NCBI GenBank assembly: GCA_008508345.1
Contig: QNGE01000438.1
Span: forward strand, 105,068 to 169,067
Reading direction: 5' to 3'
Source of the DNA: Paragonimus westermani
Lineage: Eukaryota > Platyhelminthes > Trematoda > Plagiorchiida > Troglotrematidae
DNA length: 64,000 bases
Positions 49,896-63,042 of this stretch are shown in pieces. A program made the translations under genes and the position numbers. Every line of letters begins with the position of its first letter. Position 1 is the first letter of the stretch. The notes under the pieces are model-generated. The model was not told the origin of the DNA. It did no database searches and was given only the letters and a program-made list of their open reading frames with translations.

Positions 49896-52595
49896 GAGAA
49901 TTGAATTGGGCAAATCAGGAAGGTAATACCTAAACCACCAGGATTTTTGCGGGATTTAAAACTTACTGGTTTTTAACACGCGAATTTCCTACTCGCCCAA
50001 CAGTGCGCTTATTCTGACTCATACGACTAAACTTTAGTCAATTTTGATGATCAATGGGACGGCTACCAAAAATCCCTCCCCGACAGAAAACGCTAAGTCT
50101 GCCTTCAATAAATCGTGATCAACCAGACTATTGCACACCATCGGATTATCCCAGTACAATACCCACTATAATGATGGCACCATTTCAGTGCTGCTTCACC
50201 GCATGTCGAAATGGTTACTAACAGTATAAAGTGGAGACTAGAAGTTAAGGAAAACCAATGCCGTTTTGTAGCATGAAATAACGTGATCACCTGTGGGCTG
50301 GAATAGCTTTGCACAACCGCGGGAAGGAAAAAACATACGGATCATTCGAAACCAGTCCGGTCGATCGTTGTGTACTCAGATCAGTGAACGCTTTCCACAG
50401 CGGTTGGAAACGCAAATGGCCTTAATGAATACACTAACTGTCCAGAAAACCTAAGTCAGTCCGATTTTATCTCTAAATGTTTACTCAACAAAGGCTACAG
50501 AATAGGAGCCACCAGCGTATCCGGTATACTGTGTCGCGCCAGAACGGGAAACATTTTGCAAGTCGTTGTCAACCTGTCTTCATCTCCTCTGAAATAGCTT
50601 ATGTTGAAGTCCCAGTCTTCTCAGGAACCCAGTACGGTATGGCAATAAATAATTGTTGTTAGTTGCTCTTCTGTGCTTAACTGGTCTACGTGGTATTGCC
50701 TGCCTATCGGTGGACATGCGATTTCTTATAGTTTAGTTCCATATGTCCGTGCTTCCAGATATTTCTAAAAGTCGATTAGAGAAATACAGGAAGATTGACA
50801 TTTCAGTGTTATCTTGTGGACAATTTTGAATGAAAATATTTGCTTTGGTTGGTTGGTTTATGCACTACAAATGTTTCGTGAAATTATTGTACCTAATGAA
50901 CGAATATGTTTTTTTGAAACATTTTGTCTCGTTCATCCAGTCCACCAATAATGATACAAGAGATACATCGCGAGATATTAACATTTCATTTACTCTTTTC
51001 ATTCAAAGACGTATAACATTACAGTATGTGGGACTTGCTGATAGCAACATGAGAGAGACATTCAATTATTGAGTTTACATGGACCAAAAGCTGTCGTCAG
51101 TTCCAACGTAGAAAAACTGCATCAGTCAGCAGTTTATGCACACAAAAAGCCTGACGTTGATTAGTGATCAACACTGCCTAGGAGAAATCAAGTACTTTCG
51201 TGTTCTGATTACGTAACAATACCTGAAACGAGTTGGCCCGGTAAATAACGTGACTTGTTTTCATGATGTGCTTTGCGATGGATGAGGTCGGATTTCGTCT
51301 CAGTCGCTCTGTTGACAATGTTTGTTGTTTTAAAGTAACAATGATTGATTGCGCGTACTGCATTGAGTGAAGCGAAGAAAAATTGTTACTGACATAAAAC
51401 CCTCTCGCGGTGGACCATCACCGATAACACATTTACGTCTAGGTAAATATCAGCCTTGTAAATCACAAGAAGAATTGTTCATTCCTAGGTATTTTTTATG
51501 AGTGTATTGAAACGTTAGCCAGCTTTGAATAACGGTATATCTGGCAATGGTTTAGGTATACATCCATTCGACAGGTTGCAATGATGGGAAAAGTCATCTT
51601 TACGAAGAAAGAGACAGAGGGAATGTGACCATTGTAAAAGATTTTTTCGGCGATTCCAACCTAGAGTGGGGTGGGATTCCCACCATCGCTCTGCTAAACG
51701 ATAAATCAGCTATACCATACGACAGTAATACGACTACAAAGCTCGATAGCCGTGCTGGTGGCTATCAGTGTTAGCTGCCATGACAGTCCATCTGTTAAAT
51801 GATTTGATGGAAACCGAACACATACTGTAAGGAGATTGGGCAGTAAAATTCTAACGTTGAATTTCAAAGCTCCAAGCATGGTTCCAGAGCTCAGTTTGTG
51901 AGGCACACGCTAAGTAGCAACATGTAGTTCCTGTCGATAGCTTGAATTCAGTCAGGACCGAGAAGTTCCACGAATAGAAAACTTCGTGACATTTAAACTC
52001 GCCACACTGCTCACGGAAAGCTACTCCACTTTCAGTGCAACCTAGGTCAAAAAAGGATTATATGCATTATTTTGTGTTCACATTCATCATCATCACTTTC
52101 AACAATTTTACATAGTTTGAAATAACTTAACTGTCACTTAATCAACTCAACTCATCTACCTTTATCATGATATTTATTTCACGTTCTTTATAACTTCCGA
52201 GGAACTGTTTGTCAAATGTTATTCATCATTCAGTTTTTGTCTCGGCATACATGGCTTTTGCGCAGTTTACTGCTGATTTGATTTCGTTGCCTCACCCTAC
52301 ATCTGCTTGTTGTACATGTGTGTGTATCTGTGGAAGAAATTCTGTGGTACATCTTGTTCACACCGGATGAGTCAAACCGATTTGAACTTTGAGTTATTAA
52401 TAGCAAACTGCAAGTAGTTGACTCAACTGCTACACTGCTGCTCAGAATTTCTCCATCAAAGTTTGCCGTCTCTTCAAGGTTGACACGTTAGTATCAACCT
52501 TCTCATCAACGTCTGTAAACAGGACACACATAAACCATGTTTGAGTAAGAGTTCATGTTTTTCTTGCTGTCCAGTCATCCAGTTTTAGTTACGGT
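49896..52595. other. Non-coding stretch before copy C
   Basis: No supported gene or repeat. A degenerate tRNA-like string lies near 51660-51720. Confidence 0.45.
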
Positions 52596-52605
52596 TATAA
52601 ATATG
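52596..52605 (+). promoter_or_regulatory. TATA box of copy C
   Basis: TATAAATATG lies about 50 bases before the start codon, which would leave a 5' UTR of only some 20-30 bases. Copy A has nearly the same box at the same distance. Confidence 0.45.
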
Positions 52606-52647
52606 ACGTCCAAATGTCTTAGCACAGACAACTCCTTGTATAGAACC

Positions 52648-53812
52648 ATGAGAGCGGTAAGATGTCTGTTAATATTACTAAAGGTTATATATATGTATAC
52701 ATGTGAATGGATATTAGTAATTTTGTTCTTTCAATACACAGCTTCGATGGTATTTGACAATACTGATGATTGCCTCATTAGTGAAGCTCAGCGTTGCGCA
52801 ATCACATTTTGGTAGCAGTTGCAACAGCATGATAAGATCGGTTAACCAACAATGCGCTTCCAAAGGATACAAGAAATATCGCTGCTGTAAGTTTGACACT
52901 TTTTTAAATGTTATCAAGTCGTTTTTTCCTTCATACTACAATGTGGATATGTCAGGTTTTTAGCCATACTTCAACCATTAACGATGTGTACTCTTATATT
53001 ATTTTCTTGAAGAAATGAGACGATTTCATGAGCACAGCACAGTCTCCATGAATTAGGTTCCAAAGTTGATGTAACTAAAACATGTGTGATAAAGTAAAGA
53101 CAATTATAGATCTACTGCAAAAGTGGATTTTTGTTTCCCTGGTCACATCACTTGAATATATTATCCAACTGTCATAAAATGTTAATTAGTGAGATGTAGA
53201 CCATCATATTAATTGGCCACAGATTTTTAAGTGTACCGTCTTAAAGTTTGCAATATAAGCCCACAGTAATTGAATGAACACACAAAACCAGCGTTAATCC
53301 CTGTATTTGCAAGAAATTCGGTGATGCACGGAAGCATAGGGTTGACACATGTTTTACCTGCAAACAAGCTGCCAATTTCACAGCTGAAGGACACACACTT
53401 GTTGCAGTCGTTCGATCTCGTCGTTTACGTTTGAACAGATTCCACTATAGCCTTTTCTACTCGATAAGCATTTGGCTAGCCGACTTCACCTCTGTAACTG
53501 CAAATGCGTACTAGATTAATCTACTTCACATGCACAAAGTCTTTTGTTTTGCTAAGTAAAACTCTATTCACTAAAATCTTTTCTCGATTTTTGGTTAGGT
53601 TTCGTATGATCTTATCTATCAACTTTAATATGGTGAACATTTCAGCGAAGTATGGTGGAAAATCCGACACAACTACAGCATGCAAAAATTGTCCCAAATG
53701 CACCGCGTATGCAAAATCCTGTCTGCGTGTGAATTTGGAATCCGCACGTCCTGTCAACCAATGCAGTAACGCGAAAACTATGGCACGAACATTGAGACGT
53801 CAAGGTTATTGA
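52648..53812 (+). CDS. Secreted eight-cysteine small protein, copy C (three exons)
   Basis: Predicted exons are 52648-52656 (ATG AGA GCG), 52742-52886 and 53646-53812; the product is 106 residues. Intron 1 (85 bases) runs from GTAAGA to ATACACAG, phase 0. Intron 2 (759 bases) runs from GTAAGT to ACATTTCAG, phase 1. Residues 1-22 are a textbook signal peptide ending SVA before Gln. The mature part begins QSHFG. Cysteine spacing equals copy A except for 12 instead of 11 residues between the third and fourth. From the fourth cysteine to the end, 31 of 43 residues match copy A; the exon 2 mature part matches at about half the positions. The introns cannot be aligned by eye. That pattern of conserved exons and diverged introns supports a functional coding gene. 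Family and function are not recognised. Confidence 0.65.
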
Positions 53813-53864
53813 AAAGTACACGTTCGATACAGTACTGAGCATCATCTGCTCCGATCACTTTCGA

Positions 53865-53880
53865 TGTATGAATATTATTG
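53865..53880 (+). promoter_or_regulatory. Conserved 3' UTR motif, copy C
   Basis: Identical 16-base match to the element downstream of copy A, at a similar distance past the stop codon. An AGTAAA follows at 53883 and could be a weak polyadenylation signal. Confidence 0.4.
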
Positions 53881-56800
53881 TGAAGTAAACGTTCGAATTA
53901 TTGAGTGAATCGCAATTTCAAAGAGGGTTTGGGAAGGCATGTGACAGAATTTTCTTTGGAAAAGATAGAGACAAAACATTATTTGGATTTACACCTAGGT
54001 GAAGTTTCTAGATAACTTAACTCCCTAGAAGAGGTGGATGTCGCAGACTTCACTATTCGAGTACACTAGTCATCTAAAGTTTACATCGACGGAAAGTGTG
54101 ATGTCCAACGTGGTGGAGAAATGAATTGAACCCAAGCCTAAAGTATCATCTAGTGAGGTCTAGAGGAAGAATCAAAGAAATTTCATGCAGATTCACGCTC
54201 AGTAACGATATTTACAAGGTTGTTCGTTCACGAATATGCTCTCATCAAGTTAGTTTGACTTGAAAACATCTTGATTGTACAATGAATTTAAGTGTATTTG
54301 CCATCTTTGATATACATGTCTCTTCAAATTCAGAATTTTGCTCTCAGGCTATTAGAATTTGAAACCACGCAATGGAAAGGTGATATTTACCCTTAAAGGA
54401 CTGTAGCTGACATTAATCTTTATTTATTCACTGGATTGTTTGGCAAAATCCTACGTGAACGTAAAGGCATAACATGCAATGTTGAAGAATCTGACAACCC
54501 GAAGTACTCTGACACCCGATGGAAGTGACCTTCAGCCAACAGTTTATTTAACCACAAATGCGATGAACAGACAGATTCGGAACTAAGTAGTTTGCGCTCG
54601 TACGGTGACGTCATCAGCGTTGGCGCAGTCTTTTGTAAGAGTACGTTTGAAAGTTTGGCCTTGTTGCAAATATGTGAACTATTTTCAGATTGAAAAATGA
54701 AACTGGAATTTTCGACATTAGACCTGCTTAACAAATTGTGATTCATTCTGTATAAACGTGCTGTCACTCACAGCTTTCGTTCATAACAATGGTGGCGTAA
54801 CTGGCCAGCAATTTGGTTTATATACAAAGTATGTGTCTCCTAGCTTTCAGCTAGTGCGGAGTGTCGACTAAAGTATCAGAGATTAATCGGTTGTCTCGAT
54901 AATTGTTAGAATGGACGTGTATAATTCAGCTTTTTGTCCGATGAGTCATTTGATATGCCAAACAGTCACCAGAACAACTGTGATGCACGTACGTTTCATT
55001 AGTCAGCGAACATGTCGCACGGTGTGATCAGATTCATTAGTGACTCACAATGCGAGCAACGTGTGTACGTTTTACTGGTGTGCTGCCAGTTCAGCCAAAA
55101 TACATTAAACTGCGTTACTGTCCTGTAACTAGTGAAGAGATGGAAGTTGAACAAATCACAACACAATGTCGAAATTAGCTGTTAAAACACATGATGACGG
55201 GATTGAGTTCAGCCGGGTTAATCTCTAAGATAGATTTTTAACGCGGGTTATATACATTCCTGGCAATGCAGAAAATGAAACAATAGTCACATTAAAAAGC
55301 GCAGTCATTGAGCAAGCGTACCATAAAAGAAATGTGTTTCTACAACTGGGACCATCGATTATCTGTTTTTCAGTGTATGAGTGGAGCGGTTTAATCATCA
55401 GAATGTGTTAGTTTTGTACCCACCGATTTCGACGGTGTACTAACTCCGTAAGCTAATATATATTCATTTAGTTGTCACGAGCATTCATTCCCTGGATAAT
55501 AGACNCTAAGATAGATTTTTAACGCGGGTTATATACATTCCTGGCAACGCAGAAAACGAAACAATAGTCACATTAAAAAGCGCAGTCATTGATCAAGCGT
55601 ACCATAAAAGAAATGTGTTTCTACAACTGAGACAATCGATTATCTGTTTTTCAGTGTATGAATGAAGCGGTTTAATCATCAGAATGTGTTAGTTTTGTAC
55701 CTACCGATTTCGACAGTGTACTAACTCCGTAAGCTAATATATATTCATTTAGTTGTCACGAGCATTCATTCCCTGGATAATAGACCGTAAACATAGTGAT
55801 CAACGTACAAGAGTTCGTATATTATCCTTGCGCATAGTTTGAAGATTCACCATTATTCGCCTTCTGGCAATCGGCAGCTGATTTTGTTTTAGTCCGACCA
55901 GCAAGTTTTTTTAGATGCAACCAAATATGCTTCAGGATGCCTCCAAAGATTTCCGGTTAGTCAGGTGACAATCAGCTGCAAATTCCTTCCACACAATTGC
56001 AAACTGGAGTTTGCGGAACTTCTCACTGTATTGTTCGATATGTAACTGGGAGTGGATCTGCCATCAATATACAATAATCCAATTATAAACATGTTTCGCC
56101 TTTTCTAAATCACCCCTACATTTTGTTACAGAATTTGAAGACAATACGTTCCAAGTTGCTAATTTTGCTTAGTAGGACGTATCAGTTCACGAGGAGCGTC
56201 CCAATAAGAACCGTACTCGGCTACTGACCAAACTGTTAAAAATATATAAATTCTTCGACTTCAGTTGATTAACCAGCGGCTGTGTACACGACAGCAGGAC
56301 AACAAATTTGTTTTTTATTCTGCACTGGTTCGGGCACTTTCTCTAGGTTTGAAATATCCTTGGTATGTACCATATCCTTGTCATGTATGTGGGTCACTGA
56401 GTGCATTTTGACTTGCAGGTAAGTGATTAAGGAGGTGAAAAGTTTTTTCATCTAAATAAACCGGAAAGACCTTGATTTCCTGTCACCTATTTTGTTAGTT
56501 TACTAATACTAGTCAAGTTTAACTGCATCTTGGTTCCGGGTGACTTCCTAAAGCCGGATTCACCTTTTGGAATAATTGACTGTTTATGAAATCAGCTGGC
56601 GTAATCTTCGCAAACAACCAACAATCTCTAGTCATTTTTAATAAAACTTGCTAACGGTAAAGTATGAGGTGATGCCTGAATCAGCGTTTGCCCAAATGTC
56701 ACCTGCTGCATGATATGTGCGGCTCTGTGAAAAATGCTAAACCAAAGAACACAAAATCTCATATTTGACATACTCAGCGCCTTTACTCATGTATTCACTA

Positions 56801-57534
56801 CCGCGGTTCGATTGTCTGAAACACGTTTTCACATGAGCGCAGTATGATTACTTTGCAGCTTTTTCATCCAGTTTCACTGATGCCCAGAAGTTCAGCTGCG
56901 CACCCACTTGCGTTATACACTTTTTCATATTGTATTGACCAGAACATTCTATTCAGAAATCGGCGGTCCAACCTCTGGTCTGTGACCGAATGAGGTTTTG
57001 AGCTGTCTCTCGAAAAAGAGTTCTATACGAGTGCTCACAGATTTCTATGAACCTTTGTTGTTCGTCAATTGTTCGTCATTAGCACCAGATGCGTTTCTTT
57101 ACTGCAAATCTATGATTGGCATAGCTTGGCAGCAATTAAACTTTAGTCCTCTTGTTCTACGCTTCAGCTGGGACACGTCTTATTCAGCTTGCGTGTACCT
57201 AGAATGAAGTTTATACTAATGTTACAAAGCTTCCGACATTTAAATTGTACGCGGGTGGTACCTCATGATTGACTCATTAGCTACACATATTTGCATCTCA
57301 CAACTATCACGTGTGCGTGTGCGTTTGTAACCTTGTTTTATCTACTGTCATCAAATTTGAGTCACATCAGACGTGCTTCCTCTGACTATCACTGTTTCAA
57401 CCGTGTTCGTGGATTGGTGGTCCGCTTTTTGGGCCTTCAAAGCCGGAATACTGATCAGACGGAAAAGCGACGTCAGTTGTTTGGTAGATGAAGGCTTGAA
57501 CTGTTTACAACTACGGACAGCGCTGTAAAGTGAT
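53881..57534. other. Non-coding stretch after copy C
   Basis: Contains only the 280-base duplication. Open frames here, such as 115 codons on the minus strand at 54420-54767, have no recognised domain. Confidence 0.45.
55225..55785 (+). repeat. 280-base tandem duplication joined at a single N
   Basis: Copies 55225-55504 and 55506-55785 are equal in length and about 97% identical, separated only by one N at 55505. The lone N points to a scaffold join, so this may be two haplotypes placed side by side rather than a real duplication. Confidence 0.85.
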
Positions 57535-57796
57535 CGTGCCCTTTGAAGTATTTTTGGATTACACTTGTCGGTAGAGCGTCTTCTGTTGACATTATTTTTT
57601 CTTGATCGCAGTTCAAATCACGACCGTGGCAAGGATATGCACTACTGATGAGCTCAAATGAGAGCGAAACTCGAGTCTAGTGCTTCTTTCCGAAATAAGC
57701 TGGCTGGAAAGTCTATCTGAATGCGGAGGCTACGATCAAATGTGAGTGATGGTCAACTGGAAAATAAACCAAATCCCCGGCTACTCATCAGTAATC
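57535..57796 (+). repeat. SINE-like repeat with a variant head
   Basis: From the B box (AGTTCAAATC, about 57609) to the CTACTCATCAGTAATC end it matches the other copies. Its 5' part differs: it has GTCGGTAGAGCGTC, like the D-arm of another tRNA, followed by a T-rich stretch. It may be a second subfamily with a different tRNA head, or a chimaera. Confidence 0.55.
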
Positions 57797-58173
57797 TAAT
57801 AGGAAACGTTCGACAAACGCACATCAGACAGATACTATTCATTTGACTTTTCAGTAAACTCTGTAAAAACCGTTTGATGCAGTGAATTTGGCTCGTGATT
57901 AGTAAATTGTGTATAGTTTTAACAGGGGCTCACCTGGAATTTTATTTTCATAATTTATCATATTTGCAGGTTTGCTTAATATTAGCCGATTTCAGACCAG
58001 CACCATGGTCGGATGGAGTACCAACAGGGTGACAGCTTAAAGTGTAGCTCGTAGTTTCGTCCATCATCCTATCAGAAACTATAAATCACAATCTACCTTG
58101 CTGAAGCCAAAAACCGTTAAATGGGCGGTCCATAGTGTTTAGGCAAAACTGTTAATAAGTAGCTCAAAGAATT
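57797..58173 (+). repeat. 376-base dispersed repeat, copy 2
   Basis: Near-identical partner of 32427-32802 with roughly eight differences. The SINE part just upstream is less similar between the two loci (about 93%). Confidence 0.7.
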
Positions 58174-61100
58174 AAAATGAGCTGTTCGTCAGTGGTGAGC
58201 AACAAGTTTATGTACGACCACCCTCGGGAACCCATGCTTAGGAAGGGGTGGTTATTAAAAACATTAGTTCTATTTCAAAAGAATCAGATTTAATCATCAA
58301 GATACCAGTTTAAAGTGAACTAATCTCTGCGAAAAATACACTATTGTTGGTGACACACACCTTGTGGTTCCACTATGTTATGAATCTTGCGTAATACTGC
58401 TGGCTTTCATAATCTGCTGCTCTAGCTTCAGTTCTTCATGATCTTACTAACTTCAGGTATTCAGATACATTTACTTCCATTCACTGAATCATGTGGGCTC
58501 GTATCAACAATGCTGTTGTTAACGGACTTCTGACTGAACAACGAAAGTCAGATTCTCAACGGTCACGTAATGTGAGTAAGAGATTCACGGCAATGCAGTT
58601 TATTCTAATCAACACCCTTGTACATACTGCCTATTTAGAAAAATTGGTAATACATCTGTCACTCCTACATAGGTACGTGTACAGAGGTGGTAATCAATGT
58701 GAAATCAGTTGAACTGAGACTTTGCTATAAATACGCGAGTATCATGTTTAGGACACAAACCTGCTAACATTAATGTCGTTCATTTATGACAGTCCCACCG
58801 AATCCGTATAAGGTCATTTGCACGAAATCCGTTTCGGTAATTCTCATCAGGCTGCAAACTTTGTAAAAAAAAATTCATTGCGAATCAAAAAAGACTTTAA
58901 GTACGATAGATCTAGGACAGTTCTCAATCTATTAGAGGAAGGTAGGAACGTTAGTGACCGTGTTCCATGACATTTAATTGTGTTACTCAAGCATTCTTCA
59001 ACATTCACGCCTTCTCCAACAGACTGTGATCCATTCCACGTTTTTACTACATACTGGGGTATTCGACTTGTTCCGACTTCTCAGTGTAAATCACACCTAC
59101 ATATTTACACGAAGGATTCCCTGAGTATCACGCTATGAATCTGAAACTGCGATTTCTTAAACAGAACACACCACATGATTCCACCTAACTTAGTGAGAAC
59201 CATAGTATGAACAAACAGCTTGTGCAAGCAAATTTTAGACAGAAGGACACCTACACGGATACCAGCACTTCCTCACTGAATCACAGAGGTGAGGAAGAAT
59301 GAATAATTTCGCGACATCTAGGCAGTCCGGTCAAGAAGCATTAATTACTGTATGAAGTAATTTCACACACTCTCATCGGCCGTAAACATAAAACAAGCAT
59401 AAAACTGAAAAGCACCGGTTCTTTGGCAAATTGTAAAATGTACAGGTTAATGAGGGGTACTCACATCCAGACACACTGAAAGCAAAAGTTTATAGTTAAT
59501 TGCTTGTAGCAGAAATAGTTGGTTGTCAAAACCGACAACTGCAGTATCACAAAATTTCAGAATGTATGCTTTATGACCAAACATCAAGAAAGTGAACAAC
59601 GGTGCGATGATTTCTTTTCAAAGAGTGAATTACAAATCACTTGAGATGCTGAGTGCGGTGGTATGAGTTTGCTGAGTGCTATTCGTGTTACTATGTTGAA
59701 GCATCCTTCAAGCAATTGGTTTTATCTTACTTAACCCCGATTTTATGTTTTTCGTTATGTCAGTACAACTATTTGCAGCAGTATGAAAATTGGTTGATAG
59801 TAAATAAATTTTCGCTGTCAGACAGCCAGCAGGAACAAAAACTGACATTTGATTTGGCAACGGGTTTCTTTCTACATTATAAACTCGCCTTCGGCCAGCA
59901 CCAAACACATTCCTGAATAGATTTGCCGTGTAATCTTTGTTCATTGTGGATCGGAGTAAAGTACCTTCTTTTAGATGCTTTTTTGAATGATGACTCAGAA
60001 AGTCTCAGCTCTGTCCATTTCTAACGAAACGTTTCAAGAAATCATTTACGAGAAGACCATCGCGAAACGAACCTTGCTCAGTTTCTACTCATTTTTCACA
60101 GCAAAATGTCGAGGATTTTAACATCACCACATGAATCCGCGAAACCTGCAGATTACAAAGGCAAAACCCTATAGGCTTATTTATCGACCTATCTGTGTTT
60201 GTTTGCGGTATATCGAATTGTTTAAAATCGGAGTAGCCAAGAGAGACAATACATGACTTTGCATAGTCTTAGGCGTTTGACTGAAGATGATGCTCTGAAC
60301 CACACCATATTATGTACGTATTTCCCAAATATTTGGCATAGGTAGTTTCGCATTTTACAAACCGACACAAGTTGACACACTCTACAATGCCAAAACAGGC
60401 TTGTCAACGGTGCTGAAAACTGTTTAATCCAGAAACTTCTTGATTTTCGGTACCACATAAATCTACGTCTGTTTTACCATTGCTACTGTTCCGAAAAAAA
60501 TTGTTGACAGTTTTAGTAATCACTCATCTTCGGGACTTTCATCTACTCCGTTCCACATTGTTTCACACAATCTAGACAACATCCTCAAGTCCAAATTATT
60601 GTTCAATGAGTGAATAGAAAAAACTTTGTTTTACACCATGGATACGGACTTAACGTATGTTCTTTAACTAAGAACAACCTAACAATTCTTTGTGTGTTTT
60701 AGTTAGACAACACAGAAAACAGCACGTCATCCATGATGCGGTCATGAAAGGTAGTGTCAAGTAACTAAGCTGGCTGACTGGTCAAAAAACGGTCACAGTA
60801 ATCACCGTCTACCGAGTTTCTGTTGCCTTGAGGCAAAAGTTTAGATACCACGTCCTTTCAACGATCAAAGGGGTCTCACTCTGACTGTATCACCTGGGTT
60901 CTTGTGTTTAGAAACATTTCGTTCAAACACTTGGGCTTCTTTGGACAAACACGGTCGTCTAATCTGTCAAACGGTGTATCCCCGTCCGATTGGCTCAGCC
61001 CAATGGACACTGAATTTCTAACGACAGTTTTCTCCCCCAATTTGCTGATTGACAAATTTCTAATCGTCACTTAGTTTTATAAAACCCTACCTACCCAAGA

Positions 61101-62109
61101 GAAATCATCGAAAACATTTTTTGCAGTAAAACTTTGTTGTTCTTTATCTCTGTCTGGGTTTTCAATTAGGTAGAATTACACCCATCATCAGCAGAAACAA
61201 AACTGTCATCTCACAATGTTCTGGACGGAGAATAGGTTTACGTCTTGTGGCCTGTGTCAGCTTTCTTAGTGTATATGGCTGACTGAGAAAAAGGAAACAG
61301 TCTTGGCTCGATGGGTTGGTTCCGCGAACATAGCACTGGGTTATGTGAAGTAATTTCGACCGGCCATTGCCAAAATCCGCTGTTTGTCAACTTTGGACTG
61401 AGTGGTTAAAATATTGTGTACTACCGGGAATGCGTTTCTCTTATCCGTTTAGTAGTAAGTCACAACAGTACATGACATGACCGCACTAGAAGTTATTTTT
61501 GTGACTCCGGTATGGACCTAAACCGGATGAACTCCTTAATTCGTCCACACATGCGTCTAGTCGTTCGATCTATATACTCCGCTGCACAACAGCAAGTGTT
61601 AGAATGCACAACCGTTCGTTGTTTGTGAACAGATAGACTGTCTTTTAGACTATTCCTGATTATTAGCACGAGTAATTATATGAGTATACGTAGCTGTCAA
61701 TGTAGCCACAATAAGTATCTACTTGATGGTGACAAACTGGGTGAGGCAACAAGCTAACAGAATCATGTGGTTCAAATTTTCTTAGCATTCACATCAATAA
61801 TTGAAAAGCTACTTCGTCTCCTGAGTTATTCAGTAGCTGTTTGAAACGTCGAATTCTCAGGTTATTTTGCGAAAGTGTAAGGTAGGCTGGTTCATCAACA
61901 TCTAAAGGCAAATATCGAGGTTTGCGTCTTTATTTCCGAAATGATGCGGGCGTTAGTAGGAAGGTGTATATGAAAAATCGTTAGACGGGTTGTAACACCC
62001 CGTTTACTAACCTATCCAGATAGCCCGTGCAAAATGGGATACTTAATGCACAGCCGACATCTTGTGGAAAACTAGACTTCACCAATCGGGATCTTTCATT
62101 AAACTCAAT
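58174..62109. other. Non-coding stretch, nothing seen
   Basis: Short open frames on both strands without domains. No repeat recognised. Confidence 0.5.
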
Positions 62110-62357
62110 AAATATAAGGATTACTGATGACTAGTCGGGGATTTGGTTTATTTTCAAGTTGACCATCACTCACATTTGATCGCAGCCTTCGCATTCAGAT
62201 AAACTTGAAAATAAACCAAATCTTCGACTACTCATCAGTAATCCAAAATATCGCCCTGCAGGTTTAATGAGTTCAGTGATCTCGATCTGTCTCGGAAGTC
62301 CTAATCGCGGGGTTATCTATTGGAGTTAACAGGCAGTAACTGTGTCTCCTCTCGAGA
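62110..62357. repeat. SINE-like repeat ends, inverted, then leader
   Basis: The first part (62110-62210) is the body end on the minus strand. The second (62192-62357) is the CTACTCATCAGTAATC end followed by the leader on the + strand, up to the gap. The same end sequence faces itself, giving an inverted repeat. Confidence 0.65.
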
Positions 62358-63042
62358 NNNNNNNNNNNNNNNNNNNNNNNNNNNNNNNNNNNNNNNNNNN
62401 NNNNNNNNNNNNNNNNNNNNNNNNNNNNNNNNNNNNNNNNNNNNNNNNNNNNNNNNNNNNNNNNNNNNNNNNNNNNNNNNNNNNNNNNNNNNNNNNNNNN
62501 NNNNNNNNNNNNNNNNNNNNNNNNNNNNNNNNNNNNNNNNNNNNNNNNNNNNNNNNNNNNNNNNNNNNNNNNNNNNNNNNNNNNNNNNNNNNNNNNNNNN
62601 NNNNNNNNNNNNNNNNNNNNNNNNNNNNNNNNNNNNNNNNNNNNNNNNNNNNNNNNNNNNNNNNNNNNNNNNNNNNNNNNNNNNNNNNNNNNNNNNNNNN
62701 NNNNNNNNNNNNNNNNNNNNNNNNNNNNNNNNNNNNNNNNNNNNNNNNNNNNNNNNNNNNNNNNNNNNNNNNNNNNNNNNNNNNNNNNNNNNNNNNNNNN
62801 NNNNNNNNNNNNNNNNNNNNNNNNNNNNNNNNNNNNNNNNNNNNNNNNNNNNNNNNNNNNNNNNNNNNNNNNNNNNNNNNNNNNNNNNNNNNNNNNNNNN
62901 NNNNNNNNNNNNNNNNNNNNNNNNNNNNNNNNNNNNNNNNNNNNNNNNNNNNNNNNNNNNNNNNNNNNNNNNNNNNNNNNNNNNNNNNNNNNNNNNNNNN
63001 NNNNNNNNNNNNNNNNNNNNNNNNNNNNNNNNNNNNNNNNNN
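62358..63042. other. Assembly gap (685 N)
   Basis: A run of N between the left half of a SINE-like repeat (ending CTCGAGA) and the Penelope-like RT. Confidence 0.99.

Noticed and set aside
51660..51720. tRNA-like string on the minus strand
   Set aside because: Only a partial T-arm resemblance; no acceptor stem found.
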